Assembly (NCBI GenBank): GCA_900770645.1
Contig: CAAGKY010000072.1
Location: forward strand, 1-13,531
Direction: 5' to 3'
From: Bacilli bacterium
GTDB taxonomy: Bacteria > Bacillota_I > Bacilli_A > ML615J-28 > CAG-313
Length of the DNA: 13,531 nt
The number at the start of each line of letters is the position of its first letter. Within the stretch, counting starts at the first letter, position 1. The position numbers were made by a program, and so were the translations under genes. Shown piece after piece: positions 7,501-12,190 of the stretch. The notes under the pieces are model-generated. The model searched no databases. It was not told where the DNA came from and worked only from the letters and a program-made list of their open reading frames with translations.

Positions 7501-8477
7501 TCCCATTTAGCGTAGAATGTTTTGTTTCCTGTTGATCCAGCAACAATTTTTTCTACTTTAGATCCAGCGAAATCTGCACTTTCGTACCAACCTAAGAATG
7601 TGTATCCTTCTTTAGTTGGAGCAACTAATGCGATATCTTCACTTTCAACATTGTAAGCTTCAACTGCACCAGTCATTGATCCACCATTTAATTCATAAGA
7701 AACAGTGTATTCAACTAAAGTCCATTTAGCATAGAATGTTTTATTTCCAGTTGATCCAGCAGCGATTTTTTCTACTTTAGCTCCTGAGAAATCTGCACTT
7801 TCGTACCAACCTGCAAATTCATAACCTGCAAATGTAGGTGCTACTAATACAACATCTTCAGCTCCAGTATAAGAAGTAGCTTGACCAGAAATCTTACCAC
7901 CATTTAATTCATAAGAAATAGTGTATGCATCTTCTGCAACTTCTTCCCATTTAGCGTAGAATGTTTTATCACCTTTAGATCCAGCAGCGATTTTTTCTAC
8001 TTTTGATCCTGAGAAATCTGCACTTTCATACCATCCTAAGAAGTTATATCCTTCTTTAGTAGGAGTAGGTAAAGTTACATCTTTAGTACCATCATATTGA
8101 ACAACCGCACCTGTAACACTACCACCATTTAATTCATAAGAGATAGAGTACATAGTAGGTTCTTCAGCACCTGCTTTAACATTAATTTCTTTTGATGTTT
8201 CTACATCACCAGCACTTACTGTTAAAGTAAATGTTCCTGCTGCTAAAGCTTTAATTGTTAAATCTTTTTCATTAAGCTCAGCAACACTTGGATTACTAAT
8301 TTCCCAAGTTAATTTTGCGTCGTCATCGATCTTATTTAAAGTATATTCAACTTTATAAGTTTCGCCAACAACCATTTGTGTTTCAACATGTAAAGTTATT
8401 GAACCATTCTTCTTACAAGAAGCGAATGCAAATAACATTAACAAAATAGAAACAATACTTAATATCTTTTTTGACAT
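1566..8477 (-). CDS. Giant multidomain lipoprotein with InlB B-repeats, two beta-helices and a C-terminal peptidoglycan amidase
   Basis: 2303 residues. A lipoprotein signal peptide (1-20) ends in FAS before Cys21, so the mature protein should be lipid-anchored outside the membrane. Domains in order: Big_2 (about 27-102); B-repeats 1-5 (110-475); a sixth B-repeat (481-693) split by a helical insert (496-655); parallel beta-helix (696-945); B-repeats 7-9 (980-1184); second beta-helix (1189-1528); a split B-repeat (1546-1740) with insert (1563-1690); two Big_2 domains (1745-1828, 1831-1909); Amidase_2 (1977-2240); beta-rich tail (2247-2303). Amidase_2 enzymes hydrolyse the N-acetylmuramoyl-L-alanine bond. 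Ligands matching T7 lysozyme are present (H1986, H2208, C2216, with K2214). The start has AAGGAGG 9 bases upstream. There is no sortase motif or transmembrane anchor. The role is unproven: cell-wall remodelling, attack on neighbours, or adhesion are all possible. The gene is monocistronic, flanked by terminators. Confidence 0.93.
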   Translation of the reverse strand: MSKKILSIVSILLMLFAFASCKKNGSITLHVETQMVVGETYKVEYTLNKIDDDAKLTWEISNPSVAELNEKDLTIKALAAGTFTLTVSAGDVETSKEINVKAGAEEPTMYSISYELNGGSVTGAVVQYDGTKDVTLPTPTKEGYNFLGWYESADFSGSKVEKIAAGSKGDKTFYAKWEEVAEDAYTISYELNGGKISGQATSYTGAEDVVLVAPTFAGYEFAGWYESADFSGAKVEKIAAGSTGNKTFYAKWTLVEYTVSYELNGGSMTGAVEAYNVESEDIALVAPTKEGYTFLGWYESADFAGSKVEKIVAGSTGNKTFYAKWESEEVEDDGVYDIKYVIYGGSMVNATYTYDGSVDVAMPTVLRVGYSFKGWYDNAELRGTKVEKIAAGETGDKTYYAKWQPSVYSIVYNLDGGELENPQTSYTIEDLVVLPTPTKPGHEFLGWYDNAELEGEPVTEISKGNTGKFEFYAAWEALEVEVVYDFNGGLIPEELLGFDLTIEAFTNQFLADYNALASSSITKDNFHSATSSSVKTVFANAEFLAKYGWLFTYLRSAIAEAQAEKIGTSAYLDDALRDLPLLAAGDTTAIGVSANTRTLVRLTLHALMNEAAPDKNLNDVFAKYSVDYSVAENQAAFLKAWQGTFKTVNTKALIGSEVFAAPERSGSEFLGWFDENGEKVETIEVACKLTAKWAVKVSAGEDLAAALNAANAGETILVEAGEYNLSSYAFNKDVNILGPNAGVDGNAERTEEAKVVIKDATVNANLTLDGLNIVGADTWSTTGINLGANAGHLVIKNSLVSKYKNFVVTSVAHSASVESSITIEHNKFLSLGQFFVWTKDGYSAGITHLDFKYNTTVAGDNYAMIGVNGLFSLRDTKTPDFVANVVGNYFDSVNTEDYDVAMIRINSGTAKVIGNTFNNVENLISTTSTSTIIFKHNMFLGADGAALETAPAGVSDSDVATTDEERLAGIEAYFTPLPKYTIEYDLDGGNWGAEEGVLEFEEGAVVTLPTPVKEGYNFLGWVDAEGNPVTEITNQNYSLVATWEIIEYTITLHLNGGALAETTIKYTVEDVVVLPTPTKDGLTFAGWFDNEELTGASIKELNKATGDKDFYAGWTEVKYTVKYVLDGGSYEPTATEALPGQKIELGKATKEGYTFLGWKLFANAEELVWDVTCQEADITLYAVFGNEGIYVGEKLEYTTLEAALAVAEDGDTIILLPGTYAGAKVEKSVTIQSYNWLKNLVNENALLDATVNGDITIAADDVTIKGIVLTGKGRIATVSTQSVEDLTIKYVVVRSATHNVGNYSLNAPFYLVSGAGYEVINATIANCRIENDPSVSSDRPMIAILSNVNGITIKDNEFNGRRTQYNDGIKVLRASDEALDKSSFGIKGDVTITGNTFSNYQQYTIWFREYGAGNYVIENNVFNNIGATDGSHAAVNFITSHVGTGELNISVKYNVINGGLMLLRIDGAVSNGSIEANYNVLQGTNPETTPTKYVKDKSGLTSNYDNNYWGVAAPASTVFDGITAPSKVYASADEVPSIGEVEEAEYNITYELGDGDWDKDYYTYDEIIADLLADLSTYYGQTVTASDVHDISELASVTMFDFFLTHSTYSAKWGWLADFFIETRGNDDDQSSGVSYLNDKSNAYWRYEVWAFVNKATRESWPYSSEYDDLDVQTKIAEAALPFAVSQPGPETYVPGENTTLMGAVCEGRVFLYWVTQDDLILTDAIPFNMTGDLTLTAVFQDEVKATSFKVTNIPAKGIERYDTLQLEWTFNPIDTYNQAVLFESTDTNIFTVDKTGLITAVNTGTAKLKVTVLGNQELNCEYDVVVYVPAQFELSYKTESYVKAGDSIELVARYVGGSSSKLTWTSADTAIATVDDSGVVTGVKAGTTTIKVALADNAEEYAEFTVTVLESELSDVLQFIVDSHESNVFTRYDLNIGDTYNADILGSVNKVIFNDEFVVNDKYLADGNAKYTEDRLMTPEFITVHYTGNMAKGSNAAANAGYFVQPLDENSTSIHYTTGNDGIFHCMDDNRRAAHAGDSSAVNYVGDFEWVSTGVAAPANVTPYDLLAIEVTVSDDCYYVINGQKTTIKLPATYQYSTRKSLHTYDNQGHVINAEDGSVRDAETYFNDMGFRFIVEGGEYKMAKTWWCYTQVWEGRICSIGGNSNSIGIESCVNQGSDLWYTWQKTAQLVAHLMKDNNLDINRVVGHHFYTAKNCPQPMLENDMEIWYEFFALVEAEYELLTKYSDYTITCEVISGEEVLSDTGRVAFGLEGSIVTYKVTVTKGGNSESIILASAVPGSFLK
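1758..2549 (-). other. Amidase_2 (T7 lysozyme/PGRP-like) catalytic domain of the lipoprotein
   Basis: Residues 1977-2240. VHYTGN carries zinc ligand H1986. SIHY (2014-2017) aligns with the T7 lysozyme Tyr46 region. HAGD (2036-2039), SIGIE (2167-2171) and GHHFYTAKNCPQP follow. H2208, K2214 and C2216 have the same 6- and 8-residue spacing as H122, K128 and C130 of T7 lysozyme. All expected catalytic residues are therefore visible, and the domain is predicted to be active. A long insertion separates HAGD from SIGIE. Confidence 0.88.
3408..3791 (-). other. Helical insert 2 splitting a B-repeat
   Basis: Residues 1563-1690. The B-repeat opening YNITYELGDGDW breaks off and resumes only at about residue 1691. 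The intervening segment is predominantly helical and carries LLAD, AKWGWL, SYLND and YWRYEVWAFVNKA. These align in order with FLAD, AKYGWL, AYLDD and TLVRLTLHALMNEA of insert 1. I do not recognise it as a named domain. Confidence 0.65.
3894..4913 (-). other. Right-handed parallel beta-helix domain 2
   Basis: Residues 1189-1528. It begins with an EAALAVAEDGDTIILLPGTY cap typical of pectate-lyase-like/NosD-like helices. About ten short coils follow with Asn-rich turns (IKDNEFNG, ITGNTFSNY, ENNVFNNIG). Such folds commonly bind or cleave polysaccharides; no catalytic motif is evident here. Confidence 0.75.
4926..5540 (-). repeat. B-repeats 7-9 of the lipoprotein
   Basis: Residues 980-1184 hold three InlB/Flg_new units. 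Each has an N-terminal strand ending in [LD]GG, a PTPxKxGxxFxGW core and a final Y/A-[AV][WF] strand. They are more diverged than units 1-5. They form the linker between the two beta-helices. Confidence 0.85.
5643..6392 (-). other. Right-handed parallel beta-helix domain 1
   Basis: Residues 696-945. The cap motif AALNAANAGETILVEAGEY is followed by repeated short strands with Asn turns (IEHNKF, VIGNTFNNV, FKHNMF). It has the same general plan as domain 2 but is shorter and clearly diverged. The substrate is unknown. Confidence 0.72.
6513..6992 (-). other. Helical insert 1 splitting a B-repeat
   Basis: Residues 496-655 interrupt the sixth B-repeat between VVYDFNGGLIPEELL and the resuming EVFAAPERSGSEFLGWF. 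The segment is alpha-helical by composition and related in motif order to insert 2. The function is unrecognised. Confidence 0.65.
7053..8150 (-). repeat. B-repeats 1-5 of the lipoprotein
   Basis: Five tandem InlB/Flg_new units (residues 110-177, 185-252, 257-325, 337-403, 408-475) form a rod-like stalk. The consensus is YELNGG, then APTKEGYxFLGWY, then KTFYAKW. Units 1-3 share a nearly identical ESADFSGSKVEKIAAGS block. The DNA is also close to identical there (compare 7501-7560, 7717-7776 and 7947-8006), indicating recent duplication or gene conversion. Confidence 0.9.
8415..8477 (-). other. Lipoprotein signal peptide and lipobox
   Basis: A short basic N-terminus (SKK), a hydrophobic core, then FAS-Cys21. 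This is the Lgt/Lsp processing pattern. CKKNG after the cleavage site is a usual lipoprotein start. The -3 residue is Phe rather than the usual Leu. Confidence 0.88.
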
Positions 8478-8503
8478 AATGTATTTCCTCCTTATACCTG
8501 AAT

Positions 8504-8532
8504 ATTATAGCATTTTTTAAAAACGTTTTCAA
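8504..8532 (-). promoter_or_regulatory. Promoter of the giant lipoprotein gene
   Basis: The -35 TTGAAA (8527-8532) and -10 TATAAT (8504-8509) are separated by 17 bp, with an extended TGC before the -10. The predicted start is near 8497, giving a leader of about 20 bases that contains AAGGAGG (8487-8493). The promoter is strong by sequence. Confidence 0.85.
8517..8532 (-). promoter_or_regulatory. CcpA/LacI-type operator 1 overlapping the -35
   Basis: TTGAAAACGTTTTTAA on the minus strand is a near-palindrome centred on CG at 8524/8525. It matches the cre consensus WTGNAANCGNWNNCW except at the last C. It covers the -35 and part of the spacer, so binding should repress. The regulator could be CcpA or another LacI-family protein; none is encoded here. 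Confidence 0.65.
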
Positions 8533-8549
8533 ACAAATAGTAAACTTTT

Positions 8550-8564
8550 TTAAAACGTTTTCAA
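8550..8564 (-). promoter_or_regulatory. CcpA/LacI-type operator 2 upstream
   Basis: A second TTGAAAACGTTTTAA, centred at 8556/8557, lies 32 bp (about three helical turns) upstream of the first operator. The spacing puts both on one face of the DNA, which fits cooperative or looping binding. Confidence 0.6.
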
Positions 8565-8581
8565 AAAAAATTGTCAAAAAT

Positions 8582-8609
8582 AAAAAGAAACCCTAAAAAG
8601 GGTTTCTTT
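8582..8609 (-). terminator. Terminator of rplS
   Basis: The minus strand reads AAAGAAACCC, loop TTTTTA, GGGTTTCTTT, then more T. The stem is a perfect 10 bp. It begins 6 bases after the rplS stop and insulates the lipoprotein promoter from rplS transcription. Confidence 0.9.
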
Positions 8610-8615
8610 AATAGC

Positions 8616-8963
8616 TTATCGACGTTCTTTAATACGAGCAGCCTTAGCAGATAATGCACGAATGTAATTTAACTTAGCACGACGAACTTTACCTCTACGA
8701 GTAACTTCGATCTTAGCAACCATTGGTGAATGAACAGGGAAAATTCTTTCAACACCTACACCGTAAGACATCTTACGAACTGTATATGTTTCACTAACTC
8801 CTCCACCACGACGAGCAATTACTAATCCTTCGAAAATTTGGATTCTTTCTCTGTCGCCTTCTTTGATTCTAACGTGTACTTTTACATTGTCTCCTGGACG
8901 GAACGCAGGAACATCATCTTTTAGATATTGTTTTGTTACAGCATCTAATAATTGTTGACTCAT
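8616..8963 (-). CDS. rplS: Large ribosomal subunit protein bL19
   Basis: 115 residues, the usual L19 length. bL19 lies at the 30S-50S interface of the ribosome. FRPGDNVKVHVRIKEGD, RIQIFEGLVIARRGGG, TYTVRKMSYGVGVERIFP, and the C-terminal RRGKVRRAKLNYIR are diagnostic of the family. I chose ATG 8963. The open frame runs on to an ATG at 9002, but that would add 13 residues encoded by the leader and Shine-Dalgarno region. AAGGAG (8975-8980) lies 11 bases before 8963, a slightly long spacing. The gene has its own promoter and terminator here rather than sitting in the common rimM-trmD-rplS operon. Confidence 0.97.
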   Translation of the reverse strand: MSQQLLDAVTKQYLKDDVPAFRPGDNVKVHVRIKEGDRERIQIFEGLVIARRGGGVSETYTVRKMSYGVGVERIFPVHSPMVAKIEVTRRGKVRRAKLNYIRALSAKAARIKERR

Positions 8964-8974
8964 TAATACACACA

Positions 8975-9060
8975 CTCCTTTTCTAATTTGAATAAAATTC
9001 AAACGATATTCATACCTATCATGATAATAGTAGCGGAATATTACTGCTATTTACGCAGCT
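8975..9060 (-). ncRNA. Structured 5' leader of rplS (L19 leader candidate)
   Basis: Three hairpins can be drawn in the roughly 95-base untranslated leader. The first is CTGC/GCAG (9055-9058 with 9044-9047). The second is a two-part stem, ATATTC/GAATAT (9036-9041 with 9006-9011) enclosing TACTAT/ATAgGTA (9027-9032 with 9013-9019). The third is TTTGAA/TTCAAA (8998-9003 with 8987-8992), just before the Shine-Dalgarno. Firmicutes rplS genes are known to carry an autoregulatory L19 leader. I infer this is one by position and structure; I could not match it to the Rfam model. Confidence 0.5.
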
Positions 9061-9065
9061 ATATT

Positions 9066-9094
9066 ATTATAACACATTTGCTATTTAAATTCAA
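9066..9094 (-). promoter_or_regulatory. Promoter of rplS
   Basis: The -35 TTGAAT (9089-9094), a 17-bp spacer, and -10 TATAAT (9066-9071), with an extended TGT. Transcription should begin near 9059, at the first leader hairpin. Confidence 0.82.
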
Positions 9095-9107
9095 GCATTT
9101 AACTTTT

Positions 9108-10505
9108 TTAAATACTAAGTAACAATACCCATGCTAATCCATAATAACTAATTACCGCAACCAAATCGTTGATTGTGGTAATTAATGGTCCAGATGCAAC
9201 TGCAGGATCTATTCCAAATCTGTATAAGCAAATTGGAATTGCCGCTCCAGTAAAACCAGATATTGTCATCGCAAAACACATTGCAAGTCCTACGCAGAAA
9301 CCTGCGTTTAAGATAAATATTGTGTTTTCGTTAGAGAAAACAAATAAATATATACCAACAATCACAAAAGAAATAATTCCTAAGACTAGACCATTAAGTA
9401 GTGCTACACGAACTTCTTTTAAAATGGTAATCATTTGTTTTTTAAAGTTTGTTTCATTTTTATCACCAAGTGTTCTTACAGTTACAGCTAATGACTGCGT
9501 ACCAACATTACCAGCCATTCCAAGGATTAAAGATTGAAAAGATACAATGATAGGCAATGCATCAACAACTTTTTCAAAAACACCTACTACTGCTGATACA
9601 ATAAGTCCCATAAATAACAAAGCTATTAACCATGGAACTCTTTTTTTGATACTAACTAGTAATTTTTCATCAGGTTCATGTTCAGAACTCATGGCAGCTA
9701 GTTTTGCGTAATCATCATTGCGTTCTTCTTCAACTAATTCTGTAATATCTGTAGATGTAATTACACCTAATATTTTATTATTAGTTGATGATATTACCGG
9801 TATCATATTTTCAGAATAACCGCGTAGACGTTCGATATTATTAGAGATAGTATCTTTGTCATAAACGAATGGGAATGTTTTATAAATTAAAGTTTCTAAA
9901 TCTACATCGCTTCTAGCAACAATTAAATCTTTTAAATCAATAGCTCCATAGAAAGACTCATCTTCATTAATTACAAAGATTGTATAGATATTATCATTTT
10001 CAGCAGCTTCACTAACTAAAGTTTTCATTGTTTCTTTTATTGTGTTATTTTTCTTAACAACAATAAAATTAGTACTCATTCTACTTCCGAATTCATCTTC
10101 ATCGTATGAATCAATTAATTCAATATCTTCTTTTATTTCTTCATCTTCAATTAATTCAAAAATTTCACTTCTTGTTTCTTCATCTAAATCTTCTAGAACT
10201 TCAAAAGCGTCATCCGCATCCATTTGTTCAATAATTTCTGCAGCGTCATCCGCATTAATTTCTGATAAATATTCTCCCGCATCACTTAAGAAAGCGACAA
10301 TTTCTGACATAATTTCGCTACCAAGTACAACACGCAATCTTTCTTTTTCTTCAATTGTCAATTCTTCGAATACACTCGCTATATCATTTTCATGGTACTC
10401 TTCAAGCATTCTTTTTAGTTCATCATCAGTATGATTACTTCTAATAATCTCTAGAATTTGAACACCGTAATTCTTTGTTTGAATAGACACTTCGTTTTTA
10501 TTCAT
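9108..10505 (-). CDS. mgtE: Magnesium transporter MgtE
   Basis: 465 residues, full length for MgtE, a homodimeric Mg2+-gated Mg2+ channel in the cytoplasmic membrane. The parts appear in order: an acidic superhelical N domain (about 24-135, with NADDAAEIIEQMDADDA repeats), two CBS domains (139-197 and 203-262), a connecting plug helix (263-285), and five membrane helices (288-465). The pore region keeps GNVGTQSLAVTVRTL (332-346) and SGPLITTINDLVAV. Asp447 matches the essential pore Asp432 of Thermus MgtE. Acidic residues in the N and CBS domains form the Mg2+ sensor in studied homologues. ATG follows a strong AGGAGG. The leader is only about 25 bases, so there is no room for an M-box riboswitch, and control is probably at the protein level. 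Confidence 0.97.
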   Translation of the reverse strand: MNKNEVSIQTKNYGVQILEIIRSNHTDDELKRMLEEYHENDIASVFEELTIEEKERLRVVLGSEIMSEIVAFLSDAGEYLSEINADDAAEIIEQMDADDAFEVLEDLDEETRSEIFELIEDEEIKEDIELIDSYDEDEFGSRMSTNFIVVKKNNTIKETMKTLVSEAAENDNIYTIFVINEDESFYGAIDLKDLIVARSDVDLETLIYKTFPFVYDKDTISNNIERLRGYSENMIPVISSTNNKILGVITSTDITELVEEERNDDYAKLAAMSSEHEPDEKLLVSIKKRVPWLIALLFMGLIVSAVVGVFEKVVDALPIIVSFQSLILGMAGNVGTQSLAVTVRTLGDKNETNFKKQMITILKEVRVALLNGLVLGIISFVIVGIYLFVFSNENTIFILNAGFCVGLAMCFAMTISGFTGAAIPICLYRFGIDPAVASGPLITTINDLVAVISYYGLAWVLLLSI

Positions 10506-10536
10506 AGGAATCCTCCTAGCATAATAAATATGTTTT

Positions 10537-10565
10537 ATTATAACACTTTATATAAATCTATTCAA
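10537..10565 (-). promoter_or_regulatory. Promoter of mgtE
   Basis: The -35 TTGAAT (10560-10565), a 17-bp spacer, and extended TGT-TATAAT (10537-10542). The -35 hexamer, spacer length and -10 are identical to those of the rplS promoter. Confidence 0.83.
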
Positions 10566-10600
10566 TTCTTTTGTTTTTATTTCTACTATACTAAATTACT

Positions 10601-10629
10601 TTGACAAAATCTTTATTTTTTGGTATAAT
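10601..10629 (+). promoter_or_regulatory. Promoter of cvfB
   Basis: Consensus TTGACA (10601-10606), 17 bp, extended TGG-TATAAT (10624-10629). It diverges from the mgtE promoter, and the two -35 boxes are 35 bp apart. It is the best match to consensus in the window. Confidence 0.9.
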
Positions 10630-10652
10630 ACTATAAGTAAAAGGTGATTATT

Positions 10653-11489
10653 ATGGAATTAAAAATTGGTGAAATTAATAAACTTGAAGTGTTAAAAGAA
10701 ACAGACATTAGTTACACATTAACAAACGGAGAAAATACCGTATTCTTACACTTCAATCAAACTCCAAATAAGTTAAAAGTTGGCGACAAAGTAGATGCTT
10801 TTTTATACTTTGATCAAAAGAAACGTCTTTGTGCAACTTTAGAAAAACCATTAATTACTACTACTAAATATGGTTTTGTAGAAGTGGTAGATATTAGTAG
10901 TGGTGGTGTGTTTGTTAATATTGGAATTAATAAAGATATTTTATTATCAAAAGATTATTTAACTGCATCTATGAATAGTTGGCCAAAAGTTGGTGATAAG
11001 ATTCCTTGTATTCTAAAAGTTAAAACAAATCAGTTAACCGCAAGAATTCTAACAAAAAACGACGAAATAAAACATCCTCATTTATTAAAGGTTGGTGAAC
11101 ATGCTAATGGAGTTGTTTCAAGAATTACTCCAAATGGTATATGTTTATATACCAATAACTTTGATTTTGTATTTATTCACAAAAGTTTGCTAAGAAAAAA
11201 TTTCCGACTTGGCGAAATAGTTACATTCAAAGTCATTAATATAAATCAAAACAACGAATATAATGCTTCTACTATTCAAAACAAAGAGTTTTCTCGTCTT
11301 ACTGATAGTGATGATATTTTAAATCATTTAAAAGCAAATGGCGGAGTAATGAAACTAGGAAATGCATCTACTCCTGAAGAAATCCAAAATATTTTGCATA
11401 TGAGTAAAAGTGCTTTTAAAAGAGCAATGGGTAACCTTTATAAACAACAATTAATTGAAATTGAAGATTATAAAACAATCTTAAAATAA
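10653..11489 (+). CDS. cvfB: CvfB/YitL-family S1-domain RNA-binding regulator
   Basis: 278 residues. Three S1-like beta-barrels (about 2-62, 66-133, 148-208) are followed by a winged-helix domain (216-273). The C-terminal signature LKANGGVMKLG...STPEEI...MSKSAFKRAMGNLYK is characteristic of CvfB (conserved virulence factor B; B. subtilis YitL). The Staphylococcus aureus protein binds RNA and affects virulence gene expression post-transcriptionally. The role here is presumably cytoplasmic RNA binding, with targets unknown. I start at ATG 10653, 6 bases after AAAGGTG. An in-frame GTG at 10644 falls inside that Shine-Dalgarno. The gene is monocistronic, with its own promoter and terminator. Confidence 0.92.
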   Translation: MELKIGEINKLEVLKETDISYTLTNGENTVFLHFNQTPNKLKVGDKVDAFLYFDQKKRLCATLEKPLITTTKYGFVEVVDISSGGVFVNIGINKDILLSKDYLTASMNSWPKVGDKIPCILKVKTNQLTARILTKNDEIKHPHLLKVGEHANGVVSRITPNGICLYTNNFDFVFIHKSLLRKNFRLGEIVTFKVININQNNEYNASTIQNKEFSRLTDSDDILNHLKANGGVMKLGNASTPEEIQNILHMSKSAFKRAMGNLYKQQLIEIEDYKTILK

Positions 11490-11513
11490 ACTATCTTTTT
11501 AGATAGTTTTTTT
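11488..11513 (+). terminator. Terminator of cvfB
   Basis: AAACTATCT, TTTT loop, AGATAGTTT, then a T run. It begins within the cvfB stop codon and ends 3 bases before the next promoter's -35. Confidence 0.88.
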
Positions 11514-11515
11514 AT

Positions 11516-11544
11516 TTGAAAAAAGTGGTGTTTTATGGTATAAT
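11516..11544 (+). promoter_or_regulatory. Promoter producing a leaderless transcript
   Basis: TTGAAA (11516-11521), 17 bp, extended TGG-TATAAT (11539-11544). Only six bases separate the -10 from the ATG at 11551, so the start point should fall on or within a base or two of the ATG. Confidence 0.82.
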
Positions 11545-11550
11545 AAAACT

Positions 11551-12159
11551 ATGATAGATGAAAGAGAATTAAGAGAAATTGTTACCACAAATTTAATTAA
11601 TTATCGTAAAGCTAACAACTATACTCAAGCAGTTTTAGCCGAAAAAATCAACTATTCAGACAAAGCAATTTCTAAGTGGGAAAGAGGTGAAAGTTTACCA
11701 GATTTATATACACTTGCATTACTTGCAGATCTATATGGAATAACAATTGGTGATTTAACAACTAAACATGAAAAACCTATTAAAGCAACTAAGAAAAATA
11801 GTAATAAGATTCACACAATTATTACTTGGTTAGCTTTCTTACTAGTTTGGTTAGTCGCTACAATTAGTTATCTATTCCCTGTAATCTTTACAGAAAGTAA
11901 CCATTTATGGCTTACGTTTGTATATGCATTACCAGTATCATGTATTGTATTATTGGTATTTAGTATGTTATGGGGTAATTCTCAAAGATCTTTTATCTGG
12001 GTAACTCTTTTGATATTATCGATAATTTTATCAATTTGTTTATCAGTTTCACTTCTTGCTAGTATAACTAAAATTTGGCTTTTATTTATTCTATTTATAC
12101 CGTTAGAATTATTAAATATTTTTTGGTTCTGGTTAAGAAGACAAAGAAAAAAACAATAA
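11551..12159 (+). CDS. XRE-family HTH regulator with four C-terminal membrane helices
   Basis: 202 residues. A Cro/C1-type helix-turn-helix spans about residues 12-70 (LINYRKANNYTQAVLAEKI, then SDKAISKWERGESLPD). A basic linker (72-86) and four predicted membrane segments follow (about 88-112, 118-141, 147-170, 173-195). The tail is basic (RRQRKKQ). This plan, a DNA-binding head on a membrane anchor, is common in Bacilli but poorly characterised. It suggests a regulator tethered at the membrane and sensing envelope state; that is inference. There is no Shine-Dalgarno. The ATG coincides with the predicted transcription start, and the next in-frame Met is residue 139, past the HTH. It is convergent with dapF. 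Confidence 0.87.
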   Translation: MIDERELREIVTTNLINYRKANNYTQAVLAEKINYSDKAISKWERGESLPDLYTLALLADLYGITIGDLTTKHEKPIKATKKNSNKIHTIITWLAFLLVWLVATISYLFPVIFTESNHLWLTFVYALPVSCIVLLVFSMLWGNSQRSFIWVTLLILSIILSICLSVSLLASITKIWLLFILFIPLELLNIFWFWLRRQRKKQ

Positions 12160-12163
12160 CAAG

Positions 12164-12190
12164 AAAAGCAGCTTTACAGCTGCTTTTTTT
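12164..12190. terminator. Bidirectional terminator between the XRE gene and dapF
   Basis: AAAAGCAGCT (12164-12173), TTAC loop, AGCTGCTTTT (12178-12187), then more T on the plus strand. On the minus strand TTTTCTTGTT follows the stem. The hairpin abuts the dapF stop codon (12189-12191). Confidence 0.87.

Noticed and set aside
7053..8150. Regular repeats resembling a CRISPR or satellite array
   Set aside because: The periodicity (about 200-230 bases) matches in-frame B-repeat protein units, with divergence mostly tolerated by the coding sequence. There are no short identical repeats with unique spacers.
1566..8477. Mycoplasma-type code (TGA as Trp)
   Set aside because: All tryptophans needed for the motifs are TGG, the long frame has no in-frame TGA, and the domain motifs are complete under the standard code.
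8566..8577. Second promoter for the lipoprotein gene using TTGACA at 8572-8577
   Set aside because: No -10 hexamer is found 16-18 bp downstream. The stretch there is TTTAAA-like and inside operator 2.
8964..9002. Upstream ATG at 9002 as the rplS start
   Set aside because: It would add 13 residues not found in L19 and would translate through the leader hairpin and the Shine-Dalgarno region.
9169..10434. Long open frames on the plus strand opposite mgtE (and similar ones opposite the lipoprotein gene)
   Set aside because: They lie wholly inside well-supported genes, lack ribosome binding sites and recognisable motifs, and reflect the codon bias of the real strand.
10506..10536. M-box Mg2+ riboswitch upstream of mgtE
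   Set aside because: The leader between the predicted start point and the ATG is only about 25 bases, too short for any such aptamer.
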